Both the position numbers and the translations under genes were made by a program. Source: Thermoplasmatales archaeon UBA447 (GTDB taxonomy: Archaea; Thermoplasmatota; Thermoplasmata; Thermoplasmatales; Thermoplasmataceae). Taken from it: DNA of 44,050 nucleotides. The stretch spans positions 1 through 44,050 of the forward strand of contig DARE01000070.1 in the NCBI GenBank assembly GCA_002503205.1. The letters are read 5' to 3'. This document shows positions 7,401-15,181 of this stretch, in pieces. The first letter of the stretch is position 1; the number at the start of each line of letters is the position of its first letter. The notes below the pieces were generated by a model, which worked only from the letters and a program-made list of their open reading frames with translations, was not told where the DNA came from and did no database searches.

Positions 7401-7784
7401 CTATTTGATGGCCTGAACCTGATATTTGAAAGCTCTTGATCTAGCCCTCCTGATCCCTCTTATGACCAGAATGAACCACGACAGAGTCATAATCAAGTAA
7501 AACAGTTCGAAAACAAGTGTCCTTAAAATCGAGAACACAATTGTTGCAGTAGCAAGAGAAAATATCATACTGACAACAATAGTGCTGAATTTCAGGGACC
7601 TCTTATTTGGGGCACGTTTACAATAGGAAGACCAAATACTTTTACTGGAAAAATACCAGAGTTTATTTACATAAGCAACAATCACAGCGACATAAAACCA
7701 AATAAAAACAGAAACTAACCAAAGGTAGAGATAGAATAATGGAAAAAAGTATTTTTGAAGGAATTCTAGTATTACGTTAAACAT
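7401..7784 (-). CDS. Small multi-pass membrane protein
   Basis: These 127 residues contain about four hydrophobic segments (roughly residues 12-22, 23-40, 66-86 and 88-108) separated by a basic loop (KRAPNKRSLK) and ending in a basic tail (RRARSRAFK). There is no enzyme motif. The start ATG lies 6 bases after the stop of the secreted protein encoded just upstream on the same strand, so they form an operon. A membrane protein directly behind a secreted, hydrophobic-core protein would fit an export, anchoring or immunity role; this is inference from position only. Confidence 0.6.
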   Translation of the reverse strand: MFNVILEFLQKYFFPLFYLYLWLVSVFIWFYVAVIVAYVNKLWYFSSKSIWSSYCKRAPNKRSLKFSTIVVSMIFSLATATIVFSILRTLVFELFYLIMTLSWFILVIRGIRRARSRAFKYQVQAIK

Positions 7785-7790
7785 AACCTA

Positions 7791-8726
7791 TCACCATGGT
7801 GGTTCTGCATTAGGATTCCAGGCACCTGTGTGAGGAATTAGAGCTTCCAGAACCTCCAAAGTAGAGCGAGAATTTACTCCCTCTGTGGTTAGTATTGGGT
7901 AATATACCCCGCCTCCTTGGTTAAAATTGTTTGAATAAACTCCCTCTTCACCATATGCACCGAGTTCCCAAAAATTGTACCAATAGATTCCCCAGCTCCC
8001 CCCAATATCCAGGTAAACGGTCTTATATCCATTTTCGAGCGCGTAGGCATATAACGCTCCAAAATCCACAGCAACTCCAGCAATTACAGCCGCTATCAAC
8101 CCGGTTACATCAAGGGCAGGATCGGTAGCCCCAATTGTACCTCCCTCTGTTGCTACCACCGCACCGAAAATAGCCAAAATTTGGGCAATTGTATCAAAAG
8201 ACAAGGGTAAAATTTCAACTCTAGTAACATCAAGGACAGCTTCATGTCCAGAACGGAATTTATAGTGAAGGCTGCTTGAAATGTATGATCCAGAACTAGA
8301 GGAATCCATAGCCTGAGTGGAAATGCTTTTCGCATCCAAGCTTGAAAGTGAGGTATTTAACCGATAAACCGGGTTTTCATCATTTATTATGATTGACAAG
8401 GTCACAACTCTTCCATCCACATCAACACCTACTGAGTTAGAGCTAAGTCTAATAGCAGTGCTATTTCCGAGTTCAGTTTTGGAAATTTTGTTATCATTTG
8501 AATAGTTATAATTCAATTTGACAACTGTCGATCCAGCTTGTGTTTTGTATTCTGAAGTGCTAACTGGAACTTCAATTGACTGAAGAAAGAAGGTAACTTT
8601 GTTATTTACATTATACTTCGCATCATTTGTTTCATTAAGGATCTGCGCATTTGCACCTTGTTTATTAGAGTGGGCATTAATTCCAGAAAAAGACAAAAAT
8701 AACATTATTGTAGTCATTGACTGCAA
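7791..8726 (-). CDS. Secreted protein with hydrophobic core, signal peptide frame-split
   Basis: The open frame runs 311 codons from a TTG (8726; ATG 8717 also in frame). Its beginning (TTIMLFLSFSGINA) is a signal peptide without the basic start. An ATG at 8754 supplies MNKKARILG in a frame one base off; losing one G from GGGG (8730-8727) joins the two into a normal signal peptide. The mature part has a Ser/Asn-rich region (about 30-160), a long hydrophobic glycine/alanine-rich stretch (about 180-230) and an aromatic, glycine-rich tail (WGIYWYNFWELG). No family is recognised. The hydrophobic Gly/Ala core recalls membrane-active peptides such as archaeocins, which is speculative. Codons look like the neighbours. 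Confidence 0.6.
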   Translation of the reverse strand: MQSMTTIMLFLSFSGINAHSNKQGANAQILNETNDAKYNVNNKVTFFLQSIEVPVSTSEYKTQAGSTVVKLNYNYSNDNKISKTELGNSTAIRLSSNSVGVDVDGRVVTLSIIINDENPVYRLNTSLSSLDAKSISTQAMDSSSSGSYISSSLHYKFRSGHEAVLDVTRVEILPLSFDTIAQILAIFGAVVATEGGTIGATDPALDVTGLIAAVIAGVAVDFGALYAYALENGYKTVYLDIGGSWGIYWYNFWELGAYGEEGVYSNNFNQGGGVYYPILTTEGVNSRSTLEVLEALIPHTGAWNPNAEPPW

Positions 8727-8776
8727 CCCCTAAAATTCTTGCTTTTTTATTCATATGAAATAAAGATACATTTTTT

Positions 8777-8795
8777 TATATATATATATATATAT
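8777..8795. repeat. (TA)n dinucleotide repeat at promoter position
   Basis: Nineteen bases of alternating T and A lie 23-41 bases upstream of the minus-strand ATG at 8754, where the TATA box of a leaderless transcript would sit. The repeat may therefore be the TATA element of the secreted-protein gene. The rest of the 8727-9072 gap contains the tRNA-flank repeat and no gene that I can see. Confidence 0.6.
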
Positions 8796-9040
8796 TCTGT
8801 TTCGCTATGAAGTACAATTTATAAATGATACTAAGAAAGAGATCCTGATCTTTTAGATCAACAAAATCAGGCGAAAAATGATCTAACTCAATTGCAACTG
8901 TGTTGCATAACCCGGGCAATAATTCTTCCGAAAAATTGGCTGGATGTTGTTAGACACAATTAACACTCATCTTATTTTCATGAAAAATCATTGCATGGCT
9001 TATGCAACAATGTTACAGGAAAGCAAAAATTATCGCATAC

Positions 9041-9117
9041 AATATGTCAAAAACTCACAATTTTGTAATATAAGCCACTGGAGGGATTTGAACCCCCGAC
9101 CTGCTGATTACGAATCA
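9041..9117 (-). repeat. tRNA-Thr 3' half plus flank (att-like repeat, right)
   Basis: This is the intact partner of the degraded copy at 2992-3068: the 3' part of tRNA-Thr together with about 32 bases beyond its 3' end. The two copies are in direct orientation and bracket about 6 kb of accessory genes. Confidence 0.65.
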
Positions 9118-9144
9118 GCCGCTATACCCCTAAGCCACAGTGGC
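9073..9144 (-). tRNA. tRNA-Thr (anticodon CGT)
   Basis: On the minus strand a full cloverleaf can be drawn. The acceptor pairs GCCACTG with CAGTGGC, the anticodon stem GCTGA/TCAGC encloses the loop TTCGTAA with anticodon CGT, and the T-arm GGGGG/CCCTC encloses TTCAAAT. The discriminator base is T, as expected for archaeal tRNA-Thr. CCA is not encoded. No intron is visible. Its 3' end seems to have served as an integration target (see the two repeats). Confidence 0.95.
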
Positions 9145-9235
9145 ACTTATTTCGTAGCCCGAATGAAAAAGAGAATAAAAATACTCGCCAGAATGATGCG
9201 GACAAATCATAGATGTCAAAATCTACAATCTGAGG

Positions 9236-9952
9236 TTAAAATGAATTTGCAAGTGAAATCAGATTTTCTGCTGTCTCTTTTGGGTTCGTGATCATAGGCC
9301 AGTGTCCTGAATCCATTATTTTATGAGGGCCAAATAGTCCAGACTTTAACAATTCATCCGGATCGTCACCTCCACCTGTGCATATAATGTGGGCCTTCTT
9401 TATCTTCGTATAGTTGGAACTTAGCCTGATGGAGTCAGCAATGTATCTGTAGGGAAGAGGGGTTATTCTGGTATAGAAATCCTTCTTCTGTTCTGGAGAA
9501 AAATCAAATCCGATCTTTGAAAAAACCTCTTCGGTGAGAACAAAATATCCTCCCCACTTATTGTTCACGTCATCAAGAAATTCAATTCTGTCCTTCTCAT
9601 TCCATTGATCGATGCCGCACTGCATTTCTTCCGTGTATTGAGGTATTGTTGAATCAAGAAATATCAAACCGGAAGTAGAATCATGATTGAGGTCAGCAAC
9701 CTTTGCTGCAATAGTCCCTGCAAAACTGTGCCCCACTATCACCGGCTGGGTTACTCGGTCATATCTGATTACATTCTGAACATCCTGGACAGCATCTTCG
9801 AGTATGAGGTCCGGGCGTGCCAGATGCACCCTGTCGCCCATTCCTGTCAGTGTAATTGAGAAGGCCTTGTGCCCTTTTGCTCTAAGTATATCAGCGACTT
9901 CGTCCCATACCCAGCCTCCAAGCCAGGCCCCTGGGATAAGCAAGAAATCCAT
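9236..9952 (-). CDS. Alpha/beta hydrolase (esterase-like)
   Basis: The 238-residue protein has the alpha/beta hydrolase fold. It has an oxyanion region near the start (LIPGAWLGGWVWDEVA), the nucleophile elbow GHSFAG with Ser76, a probable acid in GGGDDPDEL (about residue 196) and the catalytic His in DSGHWP (about 220). The layout resembles small plant-type and bacterial carboxylesterases, such as salicylate esterase-like enzymes. There is no signal peptide, so it is cytoplasmic. The natural substrate is unknown. It stands alone beside the tRNA gene, at the border between accessory and core DNA. Confidence 0.85.
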   Translation of the reverse strand: MDFLLIPGAWLGGWVWDEVADILRAKGHKAFSITLTGMGDRVHLARPDLILEDAVQDVQNVIRYDRVTQPVIVGHSFAGTIAAKVADLNHDSTSGLIFLDSTIPQYTEEMQCGIDQWNEKDRIEFLDDVNNKWGGYFVLTEEVFSKIGFDFSPEQKKDFYTRITPLPYRYIADSIRLSSNYTKIKKAHIICTGGGDDPDELLKSGLFGPHKIMDSGHWPMITNPKETAENLISLANSF

Positions 9953-10017
9953 GAGAAATAATGATAGTGGTTCTATTAATTCTACCGATGGTGAATTTTA
10001 GATATTAGATGAATTCC

Positions 10018-10557
10018 CTATTTTTCCTGTATTTCTGGCATAACCTCTGCAACCGAGCTCTCATAAAGCCTTTTCTGAATGGCAATCTGAAACGCCTCGC
10101 CTATTATCAATCCTGTAAGGAAGATAAGAAGTATCGATATGACAGATCCCTGAGTTATATCATAGAATATTTCGATGTATACACGGGAAACAAATGCAGT
10201 AGTCCAAGTGAGGGAGATCAAAGCTGACCTCTTGTAGAAAAGTACCCCTTTCTTCCTTACGAATACAACACCATGTTTGAAGACAGTTGATATTATCAGG
10301 CCAAAAAAGAAAGCAATTGAACAGTAAAGGAGGCCGACAAGATTGAGACCCAGCAGGGATACACCACTGAAAATGAAATAGAGTAAAGGTGAAGTCACTA
10401 GTGTCCCTGGCCTGAACCTGTGTCCGTAATATAATCTGATCAGCCTCCTTCCTACGAATATAATGACAAACGCTGCAAAAAATTCTATCTTGTAGCGGAA
10501 AATGAGGGCGTAAATCTGGTTTTCTATATTCTCAACCAAATTTTGTGGAATTAACAT
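10018..10557 (-). CDS. Integral membrane protein, unknown
   Basis: The 179 residues carry about five hydrophobic segments (near 25-36, 55-68, 69-92, 112-125 and 138-155) with basic loops (GRRLIRLYYGHRFRPG, VRKKGVLFYKR) and a glutamate-rich C-terminal tail. An RFRPGTLVTSPLLYF segment recalls the CcdC/DUF1453 type, but the match is too loose to assign. It overlaps the end of the DUF1015 gene by 7 bases and is the last gene of a four-gene operon with endonuclease IV. Confidence 0.7.
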   Translation of the reverse strand: MLIPQNLVENIENQIYALIFRYKIEFFAAFVIIFVGRRLIRLYYGHRFRPGTLVTSPLLYFIFSGVSLLGLNLVGLLYCSIAFFFGLIISTVFKHGVVFVRKKGVLFYKRSALISLTWTTAFVSRVYIEIFYDITQGSVISILLIFLTGLIIGEAFQIAIQKRLYESSVAEVMPEIQEK

Positions 10558-11750
10558 CTTTCAGGATTCTCTAACTTATTTGATAATGATAAACCTATGC
10601 CTCTTCTTATATTTGAATATATGCCAATTCCTGAAGGGATCTTCGGATAGAAATAGGTGGATTTCTGAGGCAGAAGGTTTCCCTTCTCCAGCGTCTTCAT
10701 AAACTCAGCCTTGTTCCAGTTTGGAGAAAGTATTGCAACACCTCCTGACTTCTCTGCTGCAGATATGGCGTCCGCAACACTGTACCGGTATGAGATGGAC
10801 CTTTCCATTTCCTCCAGGTTCATTCCAAGGTCTTTCCGGAGCATTATTTCTTTTATTACCTCGGGAGGAGTTATAGAAAGGCTGTGCCTCGGAACGATTC
10901 TATGGTAATGCCCGTCAAAAATCCAGATGTTTCCATCTTCCGTATATGTATTAAAATCAGTTATGATAAAGTCTCGGGAGATCTTTTCCATTATTGATTT
11001 CTTGCCTCCTTGAAGTGTCAGGACTCTGTGGATGCCGGAAATGAACAGTGAGTCATTGTAAAGCGACGTAATATAGGACAGGGAATACTTCCAGAAATCC
11101 CTATCCTGGTTCTGCATTGAATAAATTTCCCTGGTAGCTTTGAGCCTGTGGTGCCCATCTGCAACTATTGCCCTGGTATTGGAAACTGATGAAGAGATTG
11201 AATCTATTTCGTCCTGACTCTCGATGCAGAAAACACTGTTAGTAACACCGCTTGGTTCTTCGAAAACACCATAGGGTGTTTTGTCCCTTATTACATGTTT
11301 GATTGCCCTGTCCAGGGAAGTTGATTCAACGGCAAGAAAGATAGGTTCAACCTGGGACTGAAGGGCAAGCATCAAATCACGCCTCTCAATAACAGCTTTC
11401 TCAAATGTGTCCTCATGCGGAATGATCTCTCCCGATACCTGTTGAGAGTCAACGAGCCCTATGACTCCAAACCGGACAGAATTCTCTGAAACTCCAGGAA
11501 ATTCCTGGGAGAGAACTATAAGCACATCATGGTCCATCTGCCTTAAGGTCCTTGAGCCAATCCATTTTCTGAAAATGTTCTCTGCGTCTTCTCTGCTGTC
11601 CTGCCTTGACAGGTGGTATATGTTATACTCTTTTGCAAGGAGGTCTCTGCTCTGCTCCTGAGTTATAGTATCATAAGGCGGAGATACAACATCACTCAAT
11701 GTTGTATTAAAGTATAGCGGACGGAATGCCTTCAGTTTCAAGTAAATCAA
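10551..11750 (-). CDS. DUF1015 family protein
   Basis: This 399-residue protein has the hallmarks of the DUF1015 family (PF06245): an early VVSPPYD, then GEIIPHEDT followed by ERRDLMLAL, and the signature IVADGHHRLKAT near residue 200. The family is widespread in bacteria and archaea; its biochemical role is not established to my knowledge. The start is a TTG that overlaps the stop of the endonuclease IV gene (TTGA), and the end overlaps the membrane-protein gene, so translation is coupled across the operon. Length is normal for the family. Confidence 0.88.
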   Translation of the reverse strand: MIYLKLKAFRPLYFNTTLSDVVSPPYDTITQEQSRDLLAKEYNIYHLSRQDSREDAENIFRKWIGSRTLRQMDHDVLIVLSQEFPGVSENSVRFGVIGLVDSQQVSGEIIPHEDTFEKAVIERRDLMLALQSQVEPIFLAVESTSLDRAIKHVIRDKTPYGVFEEPSGVTNSVFCIESQDEIDSISSSVSNTRAIVADGHHRLKATREIYSMQNQDRDFWKYSLSYITSLYNDSLFISGIHRVLTLQGGKKSIMEKISRDFIITDFNTYTEDGNIWIFDGHYHRIVPRHSLSITPPEVIKEIMLRKDLGMNLEEMERSISYRYSVADAISAAEKSGGVAILSPNWNKAEFMKTLEKGNLLPQKSTYFYPKIPSGIGIYSNIRRGIGLSLSNKLENPERC

Positions 11751-12607
11751 TCCGGCGATATGGAGGAAATAGCTCTGAGATCATCAGGGTAACCTTCCTC
11801 TCCCTTCGGGGTTTCCAGTATCATGGGAGTCATTGCGAACCTCTTGTCTCTAACAAAATTGGAAATACCATCTATTCCAAGAGTTCCTTGGCCGATCTGT
11901 TCATGCCTGTCTACCCTGCTTCCCTGTCCCTTCTTTGAATCATTAAGGTGAAACCCGAGCAACCTCGCCAGGCCAATGATGCTTTTGAACCGGTCCATTG
12001 TCTCACCATATCCGTTCCTGCTTTTTATATCGTATCCGGAGGCCCAGACATGACAGGTATCGAAGCATATTCCAACCTTTTCCTTGAGATTCACCATATC
12101 TATAATCTCTGCCAGCTCCTCGAAGCTGCTTCCTATGGTCTGTCCCTGGCCTGCTGATGTTTCCAGGAGAATCCTGACCTTCTGCTTTTCATCTATGAGA
12201 GAGTTGAGGTTCTCGGCAACCATCTTCCTCGATTCTGCTGGATTGCCGCTTTTCCCTGCTGAGCCCGGGTGAAAAGTCAGAAAATCTATGCCCAGAAGAT
12301 CTGCTCTTTCTATCTCTTCAGAAAACGCTTCCAGTACCTTGCCCCTAAGCTCCGGGTCAACTGTCCCCATATTCAAGAGATATGATGCATGTATCATTAT
12401 CCCAGACATCCCTTTTCTTTTTGCGCTTTCCCTGAAGCGGTCTATATCCTCTTTGACAAGGGGTTTAGCCTTCCACTGCATCTGATTCTTGCTGAATATC
12501 TGGAATGTTTTGAATGGGAATGAACTTGCCCTGTCAACTGATGTGTATATACCACCGGAAGTGGATACATGGCCCCCAAGTGTTATGCTTTCTACTATTG
12601 AATTCAT
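11747..12607 (-). CDS. nfo: Endonuclease IV (AP endonuclease)
   Basis: The 286-residue protein is a TIM-barrel, three-zinc AP endonuclease that nicks DNA 5' to abasic sites in base-excision repair. The metal-ligand motifs are all present: MIHASYLLN, FHPGSAG, ILLETSAGQG, GICFDTCHVWASGYD, FHLNDSKKGQGSRVDRHEQIGQG (here read as separate blocks around the His and Asp ligands) and the final LETPKG. Length matches the family. It is second in an operon, 5 bases behind a TrmB-type regulator and 4 bases overlapping DUF1015. Confidence 0.95.
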   Translation of the reverse strand: MNSIVESITLGGHVSTSGGIYTSVDRASSFPFKTFQIFSKNQMQWKAKPLVKEDIDRFRESAKRKGMSGIMIHASYLLNMGTVDPELRGKVLEAFSEEIERADLLGIDFLTFHPGSAGKSGNPAESRKMVAENLNSLIDEKQKVRILLETSAGQGQTIGSSFEELAEIIDMVNLKEKVGICFDTCHVWASGYDIKSRNGYGETMDRFKSIIGLARLLGFHLNDSKKGQGSRVDRHEQIGQGTLGIDGISNFVRDKRFAMTPMILETPKGEEGYPDDLRAISSISPD

Positions 12608-12612
12608 TTTAA

Positions 12613-13341
12613 CTACCTTATTTCACCCTGCATTATCATCCTGACGAACTGATAAACGTGAAGGGCGAGAGCAGGATTATCAGTGTATCCACAGGCATCC
12701 ATATCAGGTCCGGCCAGCATGGCTCTGCTCTGATCGCTAACAATGTCAGTTGCTATTAGACCATCCTTCCGGAAGACCTCGGCATCCTGAGGCACCCTTT
12801 TGTTCGGAGGTGTAACAAAGATGACCTTGACACCTCTCTTTATGGCGTATTCAAGGTTTTTCCTCAATTCCGTGCGGATCTCCCTTACCTTTGGGGTGCA
12901 TATTATAAGTTCCTTCTCCGCCAGATTTACCATCTCTGCCATCTTTGCCATAACTTTCTGGTTCCCATATATTGTGTATACGAGCTGTGGTTCTCCCTTT
13001 GATGGGACTGCATCCTGAAGCTCCTTGAGCCTTTTGAATAACAGATCGAACCTGTCCTGATACTCAGACCTTAGTTTACCTAGATCCACCGGACGAAACA
13101 TTTTCGGCCTGCCCTCCGTTTCCTTTGCGAAACCTTTCTGAACAAGAGCCTCCATAACCTTATAGGCTGAGGTTCTCGGGATTCTGGCAGTGTCCGCAAC
13201 CGTATCTGCATTTGCCACACCATGATAAATCAGGGCAGAAAATGCCTGGGCCTCGTAGGACGACATGCCCAGAAGCTTGAGCATCTCAGAAATTTCGTTC
13301 AGTTGCCCGGTATTAGCTTCCATTGCTAATAATCTGTTCAA
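12613..13341 (-). CDS. TrmB-family transcription regulator
   Basis: The N-terminal winged helix (about residues 15-85) has the TrmB pattern: MLKLLGMSSYEAQAFSALIYHG, then IPRTSAYKVMEALVQKGF and a basic wing (GRPKMFRPV). A coiled linker follows and then the C-terminal domain (about 115-235, with ELIICTPKVREI and VKVIFVTPP), the phospholipase D-like effector region of TrmB-type proteins. Many TrmB regulators sense sugars; no ligand is evident here. The frame opens at 13341 but ATG 13323 (MEANTG) is an alternative. As first gene of the operon with nfo it may autoregulate that unit. Confidence 0.88.
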   Translation of the reverse strand: MNRLLAMEANTGQLNEISEMLKLLGMSSYEAQAFSALIYHGVANADTVADTARIPRTSAYKVMEALVQKGFAKETEGRPKMFRPVDLGKLRSEYQDRFDLLFKRLKELQDAVPSKGEPQLVYTIYGNQKVMAKMAEMVNLAEKELIICTPKVREIRTELRKNLEYAIKRGVKVIFVTPPNKRVPQDAEVFRKDGLIATDIVSDQSRAMLAGPDMDACGYTDNPALALHVYQFVRMIMQGEIR

Positions 13342-13535
13342 TATTTAAATCATTTTCCATATGTGCAGATTCAGGATTTTATAGACAAATAATGGCAGTG
13401 AATAAGTTAATTCATTAGTTATAAAATTACACAAATGTTGCTCAGTGAGCTATTTTTCGTCCATATTACATCTGCTGGCACGCTTATCTGATGATGATTT
13501 CGAAAGCCCGTCAAACTTAACTTGAAGTTATCCTT

Positions 13536-13940
13536 ATGGTGTCCATGATAGAGCTGATACAGCAGATTATCATGAGTGATCCTTTCCTCTCAAATATAAA
13601 GGGAATTGAGATTTCCGATTCAGGAGAGGGTATGATTGAGATTATTGTGCCTTTACATGAAAATATCCAGCGAACCGGCGGGATCATGCATGGTGGTGCT
13701 ATAATGACCCTTCTGGATACTGCCGGTGGGCTTTCCATCATAACTCTTGGGAATCTGGTAAATCAGGTTACAATAAACCTCAATACAAATTTCATAAGGC
13801 CAGTCTCTTCTGGGCCAGTTAAAGTGAAATCTGAAGTGGTTAAATCGGGCAAAAATATTTCATTCTGCAATCTGGAGTTAAGGGATGGGAAAGGAAATGT
13901 CTGTGCAACTGCGTCCGGTTCATGGTTTGTTTTCAGGTGA
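13536..13940 (+). CDS. PaaI-type hotdog-fold acyl-CoA thioesterase
   Basis: The 134 residues match the PaaI/YbgC-like hotdog fold. The central GGIMHGGAIMTLLDTAGG carries the HGG and Asp/Thr residues typical of the active site, followed by the strand INLNTNFIRPVSSGPVKV and a final strand with GNVCATASGSW. Such enzymes hydrolyse aryl- or acyl-CoA thioesters. It heads a same-strand group with CoaBC, a coenzyme A biosynthesis gene, which fits a CoA-related theme. Its stop lies inside the start region of coaBC. Confidence 0.88.
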   Translation: MVSMIELIQQIIMSDPFLSNIKGIEISDSGEGMIEIIVPLHENIQRTGGIMHGGAIMTLLDTAGGLSIITLGNLVNQVTINLNTNFIRPVSSGPVKVKSEVVKSGKNISFCNLELRDGKGNVCATASGSWFVFR

Positions 13941-15181
13941 TTCATCTGTCTGAAATTCCCATTGCAGATTCAGGAGGAATTCTTTCCGGTTTCAAAGTTA
14001 TTCTTGGGGTGACCGCCAGCATTTCCATATACAGGGTTCCTGATCTGATCAGAGATTTGAGAAGGGATGGTGCCGTTGTGAAAGTTGTCGCTTCTGATGA
14101 GGCACTTGATCTGGTTGGGAAGAAAGTATTTCAATGGGCTTCCGGGGAAGATGTTGTTAATGACATTACAGGAAGAATCGAACATGTGAGTGAATTTGAG
14201 GGTGATGCGGAAAATACCGTATTTGCAGTGGTGCCGGCAACACATAACTTCATAGGAAAAGCTGCCGCCGGAGTAGCAGATGATGCACCTTCGCTGTTCT
14301 TCAGCTATGCGGCCGGAAATGGCAATCCAATTGTCATTTCTCCTACCATGCATGAGGCGATGTTTTATAACCCAATTATGCGGAGAAATTTAGAGAATCT
14401 GGAGGAAATCGGAGTTTCTGTAATACCGCCAAAAATGGAGGATGGGAAGGCAAAGATTGAGGAGAACCAGACAATTAAAGATTACATTTGCCGTGCAGCC
14501 AGAGGTGGAATTCTTGGTGGAAAGACCATACTGATAATAGGCGGGGGGACTTCGGAACCTTTAGATTCTGTGAGGGGCATACGAAACAACAGTACAGGGC
14601 TGACAGCTTACTGGCTTTCCAGAACAGCCTTTACCTATGGCGCCGAGAAGATTGTATATGTGGGAAACTGCTCTCAGGACCTGCCACCATACGTGCATCT
14701 GGTTGAAGCACACACCACCGGTGAATTTGAAAAAATATCAGTGGATTCTATCAGGATATACAGGCCTGATGCCATCTTTATCCCTGCAGCTTTATCCGAT
14801 TTCATCGTTCCTAAACTTTCTGATGGGAAAATTGACAGTGCATTATCCCACACAGTTGAGTTAAAGCCAAGATCTAAGCTGATAAGCAAATTAAGGCGAA
14901 CCACCAGATCTGTTATTGTTGCATTCAAACTGACTGAATCAAACTCCAGGGACTCTGACAAAATTCAAAATCTGAGTAAATTTGCAGACATGGTTGTTGT
15001 GAACGAGATCAGCCCTGGTTCGAGCCCATTTGGTGATGGTATTAAAAAATACTGGGTTCTCTCTGGTAATCAAGAAACTGAGATGAACCTCACGAAAAGC
15101 GATTTAGCGGCCAGACTGCTGGAAGAAGTGGCTGCAAATATGGAGGTCAGAGATATTGAAAGTAATGGCAGTTCAGAGTAA
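13922..15181 (+). CDS. coaBC: CoaBC: phosphopantothenoylcysteine decarboxylase/synthetase
   Basis: This bifunctional enzyme makes 4'-phosphopantetheine for coenzyme A. The N-terminal flavoprotein CoaC half (about 22-185) has the VILGVTASISIYRVPDLI start, the catalytic His in GRIEHVSEF and a PTMHEAMFYNP motif, a variant of bacterial PxMNxxMW with His for Asn. The C-terminal CoaB half (about 195-405) has IIGGGTSEPLDSVRGIRN with NSTG, the AALSDF segment, an FKLTE strand and DMVVVNEIS. The frame opens at ATG 13922, but GTG 13937, which overlaps the thioesterase stop as GTGA, gives the more usual coupling. About 420 residues is normal length. Confidence 0.93.
   Translation: MVCFQVIHLSEIPIADSGGILSGFKVILGVTASISIYRVPDLIRDLRRDGAVVKVVASDEALDLVGKKVFQWASGEDVVNDITGRIEHVSEFEGDAENTVFAVVPATHNFIGKAAAGVADDAPSLFFSYAAGNGNPIVISPTMHEAMFYNPIMRRNLENLEEIGVSVIPPKMEDGKAKIEENQTIKDYICRAARGGILGGKTILIIGGGTSEPLDSVRGIRNNSTGLTAYWLSRTAFTYGAEKIVYVGNCSQDLPPYVHLVEAHTTGEFEKISVDSIRIYRPDAIFIPAALSDFIVPKLSDGKIDSALSHTVELKPRSKLISKLRRTTRSVIVAFKLTESNSRDSDKIQNLSKFADMVVVNEISPGSSPFGDGIKKYWVLSGNQETEMNLTKSDLAARLLEEVAANMEVRDIESNGSSE

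Noticed and set aside
8944..9291. 115-codon plus-strand frame crossing tRNA-Thr
   Set aside because: It runs through an intact tRNA gene and the end of a hydrolase gene; no protein family features.
13970..14353. 127-codon minus-strand frame opposite coaBC
   Set aside because: It is a shadow of a confidently identified gene; it has no domain, no ribosome site and an unnatural composition.
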